A program made the position numbers and the translations under genes. A stretch of 64,000 nt of DNA, taken from positions 89,437-153,436 of the forward strand of contig NEUU01000010.1 in the NCBI GenBank assembly GCA_002304345.1, written 5' to 3'. Below are positions 1 through 7,931 of this stretch, in pieces (positions within the stretch are counted from its first letter, which is position 1; the number at the start of each line of letters is the position of its first letter). The notes under the pieces are model-generated. The model had not been told where the DNA came from. It saw only the letters and a program-made list of their open reading frames with translations, and searched no databases. This DNA comes from Verrucomicrobia bacterium Tous-C9LFEB. Lineage in GTDB: Bacteria; Verrucomicrobiota; Verrucomicrobiia; Methylacidiphilales; UBA1321.

Positions 1-868
1 AATTGGGGTCGTCGGAGTTCGCGACCGACATCAGCGTGCCGCTCATCACCCGATAAAAATTATCGCGGGCCAATTCATAAACGCCGAGATCGCGGTACGC
101 CTGGCCGAGCAAATAGTAAACGAAGGGCGATTCCTTGCGCCGTGGAAATTCCGCCAGCCACGCGGAGAGCTTCACCACCGCATCCGAAGAGCGGCCCTGA
201 TGCAAATCGATCTTCGCCAGCAGAAGTTGCGCCCGCGCCCGTTCCTCTTCGGAAACGCCGGCGCTGCTTTCGATGTCGCGCAGCAGCAAGACAGCCATCC
301 GGAAGTCATTCGTCAAAACCAGTTTTTCCGCCATGCTCACCCGGTCGAACTTGGGAGGTGTGGCAGGCTTGGTATTCGGCTTTTGCGTTGCGGCGGTGAT
401 GAGTGTCGCTTCGCGCAGGAGTAATTCGCGGATGGGATCGATAATTTGCGACTCGCGTTCGAGAAGTTTCGTTTCCGCCTGCTTCAGCACGGCGTTTTCG
501 CGGGCCAACAGCGCCGACGCTTCCACTTCAGGAGTGGCCACGGTGACCGGAGCCGGCGCAGGTGTGGGTGTGGGTGCCGGGGCGGGAGCGGTGACCGTTT
601 TTTCCGCGGGAGGTGCCGTCACCGCCGGAGCAACCGGTGCTGCCGTCACCGCCGGAGTCGTTGGCTCGGCGACAATGGTCACGGTGGGGGCTGCGGTCGT
701 GGCGGGAGCCGGTTCCACACTGGCCAGCGTGGCCAGAATCGGCGGCGGCGCGATGTCAATGGAAGGTCCTTCCGAAAGAGATCCCTCCGCACCGGAGACC
801 TTCGGGCCGAGGACATAGGCCACCAGCAGGGCCAGCCCGAGGCGAATGAGAAGTGCGGAAAAAGACAT
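1..868 (-). CDS. Secreted TPR-type protein, 3' end outside the window
   Basis: An open frame starts with ATG at 868 and runs without a stop to base 1, so at least 289 residues are present and the C-terminus lies outside the window. Residues 1-26 form a signal peptide ending near VSGA. Residues 30-120 are a low-complexity Pro/Ala/Thr/Val linker with repeats such as PAPAPTPTPAPAP. A short coiled-coil-like stretch follows, and from about residue 175 helical repeats look like TPRs (EERARAQLLLAKIDLHQG, YYLLGQAYRDLG). It lies 12 bp behind the secreted protein at 881-1567 on the same strand, so the two are probably co-transcribed. TPR folds usually mediate protein contacts. The specific function is unknown. 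Confidence 0.75.
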   Translation of the reverse strand, partial: MSFSALLIRLGLALLVAYVLGPKVSGAEGSLSEGPSIDIAPPPILATLASVEPAPATTAAPTVTIVAEPTTPAVTAAPVAPAVTAPPAEKTVTAPAPAPTPTPAPAPVTVATPEVEASALLARENAVLKQAETKLLERESQIIDPIRELLLREATLITAATQKPNTKPATPPKFDRVSMAEKLVLTNDFRMAVLLLRDIESSAGVSEEERARAQLLLAKIDLHQGRSSDAVVKLSAWLAEFPRRKESPFVYYLLGQAYRDLGVYELARDNFYRVMSGTLMSVANSDDPN

Positions 869-880
869 GGGTAAAAAGGG

Positions 881-1567
881 TTATCGTTTCGGCGTCGTGT
901 AAATCACCGCGCTGTTGCCCGGCGGAGCTTGGGCACCGCCGGTGTACGGGAAGCGGATATTGTAAAAGAGATCGGTATTGCCGATGGCGTTTTCCGCCAC
1001 GCCATTGACGCTGTAGCCGTCCTGGGTTTGGCGCGCGACGTCGGCGGCGTTGGGATTTTGCGTAATCCAGTTGATGAACGGCGAAACCGCCACGTTTTGT
1101 TCCGGCGTGTCGGACGTGCCCAGAATAACATTGGGTCCGGCAGCACTGGAAACGCTCGCGGCGTTGACCGCGCTGTTGGGATGAGCGGACGGTTTGACTG
1201 CGGCTTGCTCCCGGCGCGTGGGGATGTCGATAAGGCCGGGGCGTGGCAGCACGACGGGGAGCGGCTTGCGTTCCGGAGGTGGCACGGGATAGAGGGAAGG
1301 GGGCAGGGGAGGGAGTTTGACATCATTTCCGCCGACACGGTTGTCGGCAAAGAACGGACCGTTTTGGTAAGGAATCGGCTGGGTGGAAGGCACGAGCGCA
1401 TTCGGATTGGCCTCGGACGTCGTGCGGTCATGAGTGGTCGGTGTATCGGATGAAGTGTCGGTGGAAAGCGAAGGATTGGTAATTGTTTTCACTCCGGCCT
1501 GAACCGGGGCGAGACAAAGCGCCATCGTGGCTGCCAGGAGCAGCCCGACTTTTCCGATGGCGGACAA
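881..1567 (-). CDS. Secreted proline-rich protein of unknown function
   Basis: The reading frame is open back to 1705, but that start would overlap the preceding regulator gene by more than 100 bp. A TTG at 1567 preceded by a GGGAG motif gives a clean signal peptide (LLLAATMALCLAPVQAG) and is chosen here; this start is an inference. The mature part, about 200 residues, is low complexity, with a Ser/Thr-rich N-terminal third and a central proline-rich stretch (LPPLPPSLYPVPPPERKPLP). The C-terminal half contains FINWITQNPNAADVARQTQDGYSVNG. I recognise no catalytic motif. It follows the response regulator by 19 bp and precedes the TPR protein by 12 bp, suggesting an envelope role linked to that operon. 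Confidence 0.65.
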   Translation of the reverse strand: MSAIGKVGLLLAATMALCLAPVQAGVKTITNPSLSTDTSSDTPTTHDRTTSEANPNALVPSTQPIPYQNGPFFADNRVGGNDVKLPPLPPSLYPVPPPERKPLPVVLPRPGLIDIPTRREQAAVKPSAHPNSAVNAASVSSAAGPNVILGTSDTPEQNVAVSPFINWITQNPNAADVARQTQDGYSVNGVAENAIGNTDLFYNIRFPYTGGAQAPPGNSAVIYTTPKR

Positions 1568-1586
1568 GCGCCACGCTCCCGGGAGG

Positions 1587-2711
1587 TTAAAATCCGGCGA
1601 GAGCGCTGGGGCGATCGGCGTATATTTCAAGGTCTTTCGTTTCCTCGAATCCTTTCGATTGCGCTGCAAAATCCTGTGATCCGACCACGCGGAACTTGAT
1701 GCCAAGTTCCTTGCAGCTTTGGACCACTTGCAGGATGAGTTTGATGACGATCATGTCGATCTTGGCGACTTCGCTGACGTCGAGCACGAGACGGTTCAAG
1801 CCGGACTCCACCATTTCCCGGGTCTTCGGCCCGATGTAATTGGTGATTTCCGAAGCGACGAGCGTGTTCGGGTTGTTCGGCACGCGCACATGTTGGATGC
1901 TCTCTTCCTGAGAGAAGTAACGCATGGACGTATCGAGATTCATCGCGCGGGTGAGGCGGAAGTTCAGTTCGTTCGTGTCGATGGGTTTCGTCACGATGCC
2001 GGTAAAGCCCATGGCCTGGGCCTGGCTTTGCTCTTCCGTCGCCGTCTTCACGCTCATGCCGAGGATCGGCACCGATTTCGTGCGGGCGTTGGCGCGCATC
2101 ATCTGGAAGAAGTTGAACGCGGCCCGTTCCGGCAGCGAGAGGCTGACCAGGATCACGTCCGGCACTTCCTTCGAGGCAATGTCGATCGCCTCGCCGCATT
2201 GCGAGGTACCCACAACTTTCCACGGGGCCGTGCCGACGGCTTGCTTGATCTGCTCCACAATGGCGGGCTTGTCGTCCACCACGAGGATCGACGACGGGTC
2301 TTCCATCGTCTTGATCTTCGCGCTGGCGGCGCCCTTTTGCTGCAGATCGATCACGCGACCGACGCGCTCCACGATCATCTGTTCGGTGAAAGGCTTGATG
2401 ATGTAATCGCGCACACCCAGCTTCGCGATCTTCACCACGTTCTCGCGGCCCGCTTCGGCCGTGAGCATGATGACCGGGATGTCCTTGATGACCGGGTCCG
2501 CCTTCATCTTGCTGAGCGTCTCCACGCCGTCCATCACCGGCATCGTCACGTCGAGCAGGACGATATCGGGATTTTCCCGGGTGCATTGGGCGAGACCCTC
2601 CACGCCGTTGCTGGCGAAGAAGAGTTGGACGTCGTAACTTTTGAAGGCTCGCGTGATGACCATGTGGATCATCTTACTGTCATCAACGCTGAGTATTTTT
2701 GGCGCGATCAT
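1587..2711 (-). CDS. Response regulator with two REC domains and a STAS domain
   Basis: This 374-residue protein has three parts. Residues 1-123 form an intact receiver with acidic pocket D10/D11, phospho-acceptor D54 (LLDVTMPVMDG), T84 and K106. Residues 140-260 form a second receiver with D146/D147, but its acceptor aspartate is serine (S190 in ILVSLSLPE), so it probably cannot be phosphorylated. Residues 285-374 resemble a STAS (anti-anti-sigma factor) domain: LVLDVSEVAKIDMIVIKLILQVV. REC-STAS combinations usually switch partner proteins by phosphorylation rather than bind DNA, and there is no HTH. The CheX-like gene ends 3 bp upstream of the start, which suggests a phosphorylation/dephosphorylation pair. 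The partner kinase is not evident. Confidence 0.85.
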   Translation of the reverse strand: MIAPKILSVDDSKMIHMVITRAFKSYDVQLFFASNGVEGLAQCTRENPDIVLLDVTMPVMDGVETLSKMKADPVIKDIPVIMLTAEAGRENVVKIAKLGVRDYIIKPFTEQMIVERVGRVIDLQQKGAASAKIKTMEDPSSILVVDDKPAIVEQIKQAVGTAPWKVVGTSQCGEAIDIASKEVPDVILVSLSLPERAAFNFFQMMRANARTKSVPILGMSVKTATEEQSQAQAMGFTGIVTKPIDTNELNFRLTRAMNLDTSMRYFSQEESIQHVRVPNNPNTLVASEITNYIGPKTREMVESGLNRLVLDVSEVAKIDMIVIKLILQVVQSCKELGIKFRVVGSQDFAAQSKGFEETKDLEIYADRPSALAGF

Positions 2712-2714
2712 AAA

Positions 2715-3239
2715 TTATTTTTCCTCCAGACGGGCAAAGACCTGGACGATCAGGACTTCATTGAGTTCGGTGATGCGAAACAGGTTGTGTAGGGAGATCT
2801 GGGCGTCGTGGCTGTCGATGGTGACCTTGCCGCCGCGGATCACGGTGGGGATGCTCAAGGTGCAGTTGAAGCCTTTGTCGGCCATCTTCGATTTCAGATT
2901 GCCGGTGACCATGTTGGTCAGTTCTCCGATGACGTCGTTGACTTCGCTTTCCGGCATCTTGGTACCGTCGCCGCCTCCCATGATGCGGCCCGCGCACGTC
3001 GCGGCCAGTCTCTCGCTAAAGTTTTGGTAAAGGCTGCCGGTCATCTTGCCGGTGAAGCTCACTTGTCCGCTGACGCCGGTGATGCTCACTGGTGGCGGAC
3101 TGGCGTCATCGCCTTCATCGGCAATGGCCTCCAGCTGCAACATGGTGGCGAACACTTCGCATACAGCGCCTCTTATGAATCCAGATATGACATGCATCCT
3201 ACGACCTGCTATCGGAAGGGGAGCGGAAAATTTTAACAC
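2715..3239 (-). CDS. CheX-like phosphatase
   Basis: The 174-residue frame (GTG start at 3239; an ATG at 3197 is an alternative) contains the CheC/CheX/FliY signature SEVNDVIGELTNMVTGNLK, in which the Glu-x2-Asn pair is the catalytic element of CheX-type CheY-P phosphatases. Sequence before it (GSLYQNFSERLAATCAGRIMG) and after it (IPTVIRGGKVTI, LIVQVFARLEE) fits a single CheX fold. Only one E-x2-N motif is present, as in CheX rather than CheC. The gene is 3 bp from the REC-pseudoREC-STAS regulator, its likely substrate. No chemotaxis cluster is present, so I infer a role in this local phosphorelay. Confidence 0.75.
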   Translation of the reverse strand: MLKFSAPLPIAGRRMHVISGFIRGAVCEVFATMLQLEAIADEGDDASPPPVSITGVSGQVSFTGKMTGSLYQNFSERLAATCAGRIMGGGDGTKMPESEVNDVIGELTNMVTGNLKSKMADKGFNCTLSIPTVIRGGKVTIDSHDAQISLHNLFRITELNEVLIVQVFARLEEK

Positions 3240-3344
3240 TTTTCCGAAGGTGAATTTTAATTTAGCTGCCGCATCGCTCTTTTCCGCCGCTTTTGGAAAT
3301 TTGCGCTAACCCGTGGGGCAGTTTTTTCCGATAGCTGCGGGAAG

Positions 3345-4280
3345 ATGTCTTCGTCTGCGTTGAAACCACTGGCGGGAGGTCACGGGCCCAAAAAGACTAT
3401 TTTTGAGCTGATCGCCGATCCCCGCGCGTCGCAGCACCTGCCTTCCCTCAGCTCCGTCCTGCGCGAGCTGGAGGATCTCGCGGGTCGCAACAACGTGATG
3501 ATTCAGGAGATCTCCCGCCTCATCCGCAGCGACCAGAGTCTCGCCGTGCGCATCCTGCGCCTCGCCAACTCCGCCTACTTTGCCCCGGCCGAACCGATCC
3601 TCGACGTCGACCAGGCGCTCATTTATCTCGGCCTCAGCCACGTCCGCACCACGATTTTCACCACGCGTTGCATTGAGCAGACGTGCAACATTTCCTCCGA
3701 CCTGCTGCCGTGGAAAGAATTCTGGCTGCACGAAGTCGCGGTCGGTTTTATTACCCGCATCCTCTCCCAGCACATGGAAGAGCGGTCCCTCACGCCCGAG
3801 TCCTATTATATCATGGGCCTCTTTCACGACATCGGCAAACTCGCCCTCGCTTATCTCGCGCCGGACGATTTCACCATGGTGCTCACCCAGGCGCGCGAAC
3901 GGCACTGCGATACGTCCCAAGTGGAATTTGAACTTCTCGGCATCGATCACGCCACCCTCGGCGCGTGGTATCTCCAGCAGCAGGGATTGCCCGCCATGGT
4001 GTTCGAGCCCATCCGGCTGCATCATGCGTGGAAGATCGAAGGCCGTCAGGCCACGCTCTCCTGCCTGCTGTGTCTCGCCGACAAGATTGCCCACCGCTTT
4101 GGACTCGGCACCTCCGGCAGTTTTGTCGAGGCCGGTGGCGACATGTTTGCGTGGGAAGAGTGGCAGCAATACGAAAAGCGTTGCGACCACAAGAGCGAGG
4201 CCGAAGTCGAACGCCATCGCGGCATCATTCAGACCGAGCTCAGCCACGTCCCCGACTTGATTCACCAGATCGTCACATGA
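3345..4280 (+). CDS. HDOD domain protein
   Basis: The 311-residue protein carries an HDOD domain at roughly residues 20-215: LPSLSSVLRELEDL, then EISRLIRSDQSLAVRILRLANSAYF, the standard opening of the family. An HD pair with following glycine is retained in YIMGLFHDIGKLALAYL. HDOD proteins act in bacterial signalling, often beside response regulators and kinases, and usually without proven phosphohydrolase activity. The gene diverges from the CheX/REC operon across about 105 bp and overlaps the next gene by an ATGA stop-start junction (4277-4280), so translation is coupled to the phosphotransferase-like protein. A second HDOD gene is at 17641-18489. Confidence 0.85.
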   Translation: MSSSALKPLAGGHGPKKTIFELIADPRASQHLPSLSSVLRELEDLAGRNNVMIQEISRLIRSDQSLAVRILRLANSAYFAPAEPILDVDQALIYLGLSHVRTTIFTTRCIEQTCNISSDLLPWKEFWLHEVAVGFITRILSQHMEERSLTPESYYIMGLFHDIGKLALAYLAPDDFTMVLTQARERHCDTSQVEFELLGIDHATLGAWYLQQQGLPAMVFEPIRLHHAWKIEGRQATLSCLLCLADKIAHRFGLGTSGSFVEAGGDMFAWEEWQQYEKRCDHKSEAEVERHRGIIQTELSHVPDLIHQIVT

Positions 4281-4954
4281 CCACTCCCGATTTTAACACC
4301 CTCCTCATCGAACGCAGTCTGCTCGAAGCGCTCTCCCGCATGCTGTCCCACGACATCAACGGCAAGGTCATGGGTGTCGAAGGCATCCTCTCCTGCTGGG
4401 AGTCGCTCGGCATTGAAGCCGAGAATCTGAAAGAGGATATCTCCATCGTCCGCGATTCCTTTTCCTCGCTCAAAACCGAATTCCTCATGCTCGGCTGGTT
4501 TTTCCAGGCCGACCCCAAGCATACCCAGGCCATCTCCTTCGCCTACTTCAACGACGTCGCCGGCCGCTTCCTCTCGCGCTTCTTTCAACCGCCCTCCAGC
4601 TTTCAACTCCAGTCTGTCGCCGAAGGACGCTCCATTTACTGCACGCCCTATCAATTGATCTTCTGGACCAGCTCCTTTTGCCAGGTGATCGGCCGCTATC
4701 GTCCCCCCGGCGAGCTCGTGGAATTGCAGATCGACACCCGTTCCGAGGGCACCGACCTCGAACTGCGCTGCCGCTCCGAGTTCCTCAGCCAACTCCTCGA
4801 CGACGCCATCCCCCATCCCCTCGGCCATCTTCCCCCGTGGGAAAACTGGCTCGCGCTCTTTCACGCCGCGGGCGGCACCTACCGCGTCGACCCCGGCATT
4901 CTGCTGCCGATTACGTTCACCTTGCCACTCCACAATCCCGCCCCCGCGTCATGA
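4277..4954 (+). CDS. ChpT-like histidine phosphotransferase candidate
   Basis: Starting at the ATG that overlaps the HDOD stop codon, this protein has 225 residues. Residues 14-70 look like a helical DHp domain: LLEALSRMLSHDINGKVMGVEGIL, with H25 placed like the H-box histidine of HisKA/ChpT proteins. The C-terminal half (VELQIDTRSEGTDLELRCRSEF) could be a degenerate kinase-like ATPase fold, because the N, G1 and G2 boxes of a working histidine kinase are absent. DHp plus degenerate ATPase domain and this total length match ChpT-type phosphotransferases. It is coupled by ATGA overlaps to the HDOD gene before it and the lipoprotein gene after it. Assignment rests on local motifs only. Confidence 0.55.
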   Translation: MTTPDFNTLLIERSLLEALSRMLSHDINGKVMGVEGILSCWESLGIEAENLKEDISIVRDSFSSLKTEFLMLGWFFQADPKHTQAISFAYFNDVAGRFLSRFFQPPSSFQLQSVAEGRSIYCTPYQLIFWTSSFCQVIGRYRPPGELVELQIDTRSEGTDLELRCRSEFLSQLLDDAIPHPLGHLPPWENWLALFHAAGGTYRVDPGILLPITFTLPLHNPAPAS

Positions 4955-5598
4955 TGCGCTGTCTTCATCTCTCGCTGCTCGCCGCCGTCCTGCTCCTGCT
5001 CGGCGGCTGCATGGCCTATGATGAGATTCAGTACAATATGGATTTCGTCATTGGCAAAGGGTACACCCCGCCCGTGGACAAAGCGGCGGCCTACATCCCC
5101 AAGCGCATTTTGCTCCTGCCCGTCACCGGAGCCATCGACGACCGCTACAAACGCGAATTCACCAATACCTTCCGCGCCGTGCTCAATGCCCAGGAAAACT
5201 GGACCGTGGTCGATTGGCCGGATGGTTCCCTCGGCGGCTCCAAATTGCAGATCCTGCCCGAGGAAGCCCGCGAAATGGCCAGCCGCCTGAACTGCGACGC
5301 CGTGCTCTACGTCCGCATCGAAGACGCCGCCATCTATCCTCCCCTGCGCCAATGCATCCGCTACTCGCTGGAGCAAACCGCCTCGCGCGCCGTCATCGCT
5401 TCCGCCTTTCAGGATTACGACGCCAATAACCAACGCGTCGCCAACTCCGCCCGCAGCTTTTACCAAACCCGGCTCAACAAGCATCAATCCCCCGACAAGA
5501 GCCTGATCATTCTCCAAAGTAATCCGCCCTTCTTAAAATATGTGGCCACGGCGAGCGCCGAATCGCTCAAAGAAGCGTTGCAATCACCTAGGAAATGA
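4951..5598 (+). CDS. Lipoprotein with a possible CsgG/TolB-N-like fold
   Basis: The gene starts at the ATG overlapping the stop of the preceding gene. The 215-residue product opens with a lipoprotein signal (LLAAVLLLLGGC, lipidated Cys20). The body has an alternating pattern, KRILLLPVTGAIDD, WTVVDWPDG and LNCDAVLYVRIED, that resembles the anticodon-binding-like fold of CsgG, LpoB and related periplasmic lipoproteins; this is a weak similarity judged by eye. It is the last gene of the HDOD/phosphotransferase operon, so a signalling block ends with an envelope protein. No catalytic residues are evident. A palindrome-free gap of about 75 bp follows. Confidence 0.6.
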   Translation: MMRCLHLSLLAAVLLLLGGCMAYDEIQYNMDFVIGKGYTPPVDKAAAYIPKRILLLPVTGAIDDRYKREFTNTFRAVLNAQENWTVVDWPDGSLGGSKLQILPEEAREMASRLNCDAVLYVRIEDAAIYPPLRQCIRYSLEQTASRAVIASAFQDYDANNQRVANSARSFYQTRLNKHQSPDKSLIILQSNPPFLKYVATASAESLKEALQSPRK

Positions 5599-5674
5599 AC
5601 CACTTGAGCATGTATTAACAACAAGGTAAGAATAGTTAAAAAAACTTTAATCTTTCTCGGCACCTGCCGATATA

Positions 5675-6007
5675 ATGGATATGGAACTACCCCTAGTAGG
5701 CCAAACAGAACGCGCTTCACGCCTCGAAGAGATTAAGAGTGCGCAAGGTTCGACTGTGTCTACCTCGCCCGAACTGGAAGACAACGTGAAAATATCACCG
5801 AATTCGTTGATGGTTGCACGTCTTCTAGACAAGGTGAACGCCATGCCGGAGACTCGCCCGGAAGTGGTGCAAGAATACTACGAGAAGGTCAGCGACGGCC
5901 ATTATCCTCCGCCTCTTTTGGTGGATGGTCTGGCCAAACTGATCGGTGGCGAGTTGACACAAGAGAACAAACTCACTCCCGCATCTTTCCAAGGCCCCTC
6001 CCAGTAA
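5675..6007 (+). CDS. Small protein with FlgM-like C-terminal half
   Basis: The 110-residue protein has a polar, probably disordered N-terminus and a helical second half: ISPNSLMVARLLDKVNAMP, then PEVVQEYYEKVSDGHYPPPLLVDGLAKLIGG. The pattern of a helix, an xGxY turn and a final helix resembles the sigma-binding end of FlgM, the anti-sigma-28 factor (in the family: VxxLKxAIxxGxYxxxxxxIAxKL). The size is also right. The similarity is weak and by eye. An apparently isolated flagellar rod/hook gene lies at 44948-45811. No clear Shine-Dalgarno sequence precedes the ATG. It could equally be an unrelated small regulator. Confidence 0.45.
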   Translation: MDMELPLVGQTERASRLEEIKSAQGSTVSTSPELEDNVKISPNSLMVARLLDKVNAMPETRPEVVQEYYEKVSDGHYPPPLLVDGLAKLIGGELTQENKLTPASFQGPSQ

Positions 6008-6239
6008 CCCCGTCCATGGATCGGGCTGTACCCCCACAGCCCGAAGTGGACGGTCTACTGCGAATGTGGCCCTCATCGCGAGGCCCAAGCGCCCTGCCGC
6101 CATCTTCACTTCGCCCCTCCTTCATCCGAGGGGCTACACACAACGCCGCTCTCGGTTTTGAGAGGAATCGGACTCACTCGGTTGAGGAGATATTCCGATC
6201 AACCTGTCGTATGACGACGGATCATGAGGCTTCCATACT

Positions 6240-6455
6240 GATCCTTCGACAAGCTCAGGATGACCAGCGTGACGCTGGACCCAGTATGACGCATCTGGCG
6301 TTAGCTGTATTGGATGCAACGTCACGTTGCTCGACAAGCTCAGGATGACGTGGAATGAAGGTAATGCTTTGGGAGTTTTTTCGCTCTCAGCAGAACTCCT
6401 CGCTACCATCCGAGACTACCGCCCCAACCCGTCATCCTGAGCTTGTCGAAGGATC
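6240..6455. repeat. Inverted repeat, GACAAGC arm variant, with an extra half copy
   Basis: The 535-bp gap 6008-6542 holds no convincing gene. A half copy of the arm lies at 6240-6264. A full unit follows, with arms TCGACAAGCTCAGGATGAC at 6331-6349 and its complement at 6431-6449, extended by GGATC. Between the arms are words shared with the copy at 45843-45974 (GAACTCCTCG, CCCCAACCCG). A palindromic word around AACGTCACGTT lies at 6319-6330. The unit belongs to a dispersed family also seen at 9125, 19222, 21774 and 45843. Confidence 0.7.
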
Positions 6456-6542
6456 GGTTAGGATGGTTTACGATGCGACAGTGAACTTGAAATCCACTTG
6501 AGCAAACTGCCTCGCAACCCTCATTCCATCTGCCTTGCACCT

Positions 6543-6956
6543 CTAGTACTCGAGCTGCTTTTGCAGTTCCGCATCTTTCTTGCGCTGGAACTTGTGAATT
6601 TTTTCCTGCTGCTCTGGATTCAGATAAGTCGCGATTTGATCCAGAAACTTCGTACGGCAGGCCGAAATTTTGCGCAGCGATTCCTTGCGCAGTTGAATGA
6701 CCTCAGCAATTCCAGTCGATAGAATGGGCCGGATCTTATTGACCTGCTCCGCATTCAAATCGAATGCCGTCTGCAATTTCTGGACGGCATGCTCCTCCAG
6801 AACTGCGGGTTTTAATTCCGCATCCAGATTAGTTAAGCTATCGAATCTCTGTTTCTGCAGGCAGGCATTCAATGACAAACCCGTCAGCAAGCCTAGGGCA
6901 AATACAGTCCCCAGTACCAGGATCGTGACAATGCGCGGTGATTTTAGAGAGTCCAT
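6543..6956 (-). CDS. Spy/CpxP-like membrane-anchored protein
   Basis: The ATG at 6956 gives 137 residues, starting 13 bp inside the end of the preceding gene. An N-terminal membrane anchor or signal (IVTILVLGTVFALGLLTGLSLNACL) is followed by a helical region containing two LTxxQ-like motifs, DLNAEQVNKIRPIL and YLNPEQQEKIHKF. This arrangement is typical of Spy/CpxP/CnrX-like periplasmic stress sensors and chaperones. It is the third gene of the ECF sigma operon, where such proteins often report envelope or metal stress to the sigma/anti-sigma pair. Residues A128-Y137 end in a charged tail. The role is inferred from fold pattern and context. Confidence 0.65.
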   Translation of the reverse strand: MDSLKSPRIVTILVLGTVFALGLLTGLSLNACLQKQRFDSLTNLDAELKPAVLEEHAVQKLQTAFDLNAEQVNKIRPILSTGIAEVIQLRKESLRKISACRTKFLDQIATYLNPEQQEKIHKFQRKKDAELQKQLEY

Positions 6957-7234
6957 AATTTGTAGAGGGCGAGCAGGGTGAACTGGCTGTCGGTGAGGGC
7001 GGGGCCGGGTTGCAGCACTTGCCAGACCTGCACGCACAGCAGGACCGCCACGCCCACGGCCAGCGCGGGAATGAAACATTCCGTCGCCCAGATACTCGGT
7101 GCCGGGATCTGCATCAAGCGCCAATGCGAGAGGATTCCTTTTTCAATGTAATGCGGCAGCTGTTCTTCCGTCGCGGGCTGGGCCTGCGAGGCGCAACGAA
7201 ACAAGCGATCCAAACGACGATCCGTAATGTTCAT
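6944..7234 (-). CDS. One-TM protein, putative anti-sigma factor
   Basis: The 96-residue product has a charged cytoplasmic N-terminus (TDRRLDRLFRCASQ), a single hydrophobic segment around residues 52-74 (CFIPALAVGVAVLLCVQVWQVL) and a short tail. Its start codon overlaps the stop codon of the ECF sigma gene (7231-7234), and its end overlaps the next gene. A small one-pass membrane protein translated directly after an ECF sigma factor is usually its anti-sigma factor. No zinc-binding HxxxCxxC (ZAS) motif is present, so it would belong to another class. Identification is by position and topology only. Confidence 0.6.
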   Translation of the reverse strand: MNITDRRLDRLFRCASQAQPATEEQLPHYIEKGILSHWRLMQIPAPSIWATECFIPALAVGVAVLLCVQVWQVLQPGPALTDSQFTLLALYKLWTL

Positions 7235-7827
7235 GGTTTCTCCTCAGTCAGACGTTTAAAATGCGCCCGCATGCGCGCGCGGGTGCGAAAAGCACGGATT
7301 TTTATCACCGGAGTGCTCCATCCGGTCAATGCCTGAATTTCCGCCACGGAACGACCCTCGAGATACAGCAGTGTCATCAACAACCGTTCCGCCGGCTTCA
7401 AATTCGCCATCAACCGCTCCACCAGGTCGCGCGAGGCCATCGCTTCCGACGGATTCAATTCCTCGTCGGTCGACGCGAGCGTTTCCACCACGAGCGATTG
7501 CTCCTCCGTCAGGTCCGACCACCGCAATTCCGGACGGCGCTTCTCGCTGGAAATCTGGTTCAGGCACGTATTCACCGCGATGCGCGAGAGCCAATGATGA
7601 AACGGCACCCGCGCCGAGTACTGCCGCAGATTCTGGAACATCTTGATAAAGATCTTTTGCGCCAGATCATGTTCGCTTTCCATGGGCGGCAGGTGGGAGC
7701 GAATGATTTTCATGACAAAGGGACTCATCAGGCGGACCAGTTCCCGCGCGGCGGTTTCATCTCCAGAGTCGATCCTCTGCAGACACGGGGAGAGATCAAG
7801 GTCGGCAAAGTCTTTGGAGTCGTTCAC
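7231..7827 (-). CDS. ECF-type RNA polymerase sigma factor
   Basis: The 198-residue protein starts with GTG at 7827 behind a purine-rich AGAGGAAG. Region 2 occupies about residues 28-95 (MKIIRSHLPPMESEHDLAQKIFIKMFQNL, then FHHWLSRIAVNTCLNQ). Region 4 occupies about 135-190 (LKPAERLLMTLLYLEGRSVAEIQALTGWS), where the promoter -35 recognition helix lies. There is no region 1.1 or 3, as expected for an ECF (group 4) sigma factor. It directs RNA polymerase to a small stress regulon, probably including its own operon. The two genes behind it overlap in sequence and are candidates for its anti-sigma factor and a periplasmic sensor. Confidence 0.9.
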   Translation of the reverse strand: MNDSKDFADLDLSPCLQRIDSGDETAARELVRLMSPFVMKIIRSHLPPMESEHDLAQKIFIKMFQNLRQYSARVPFHHWLSRIAVNTCLNQISSEKRRPELRWSDLTEEQSLVVETLASTDEELNPSEAMASRDLVERLMANLKPAERLLMTLLYLEGRSVAEIQALTGWSTPVIKIRAFRTRARMRAHFKRLTEEKP

Positions 7828-7931
7828 ACGGTTGGGCTTCCTCTACTAAGACCACCGCAAAGGTCGATTGGTTACGATTATTTTCTCTGGAAGCTTGGAA
7901 AAAAGCATCGGGGTGATTGGGGAAGCTTCGG

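Noticed and set aside
273..818. Plus-strand frames rich in Ala, Gly and Val near the left edge
   Set aside because: They are the complement of the Pro/Ala/Thr linker in the minus-strand TPR protein.
3965..4276. Upstream extension of the phosphotransferase reading frame
   Set aside because: It lies inside the HDOD gene in another frame; the ATGA overlap at 4277 gives a natural start.
5666..5673. GCCGATAT, resembling the sigma-28 -10 element, ahead of the FlgM-like gene
   Set aside because: It touches the start codon and has no fitting -35 element, so it cannot serve as the promoter of that gene as annotated.
6008..6542. Possible short genes in the repeat-rich gap
   Set aside because: All frames there run through repeat arms, none has a plausible start or a protein-like composition.
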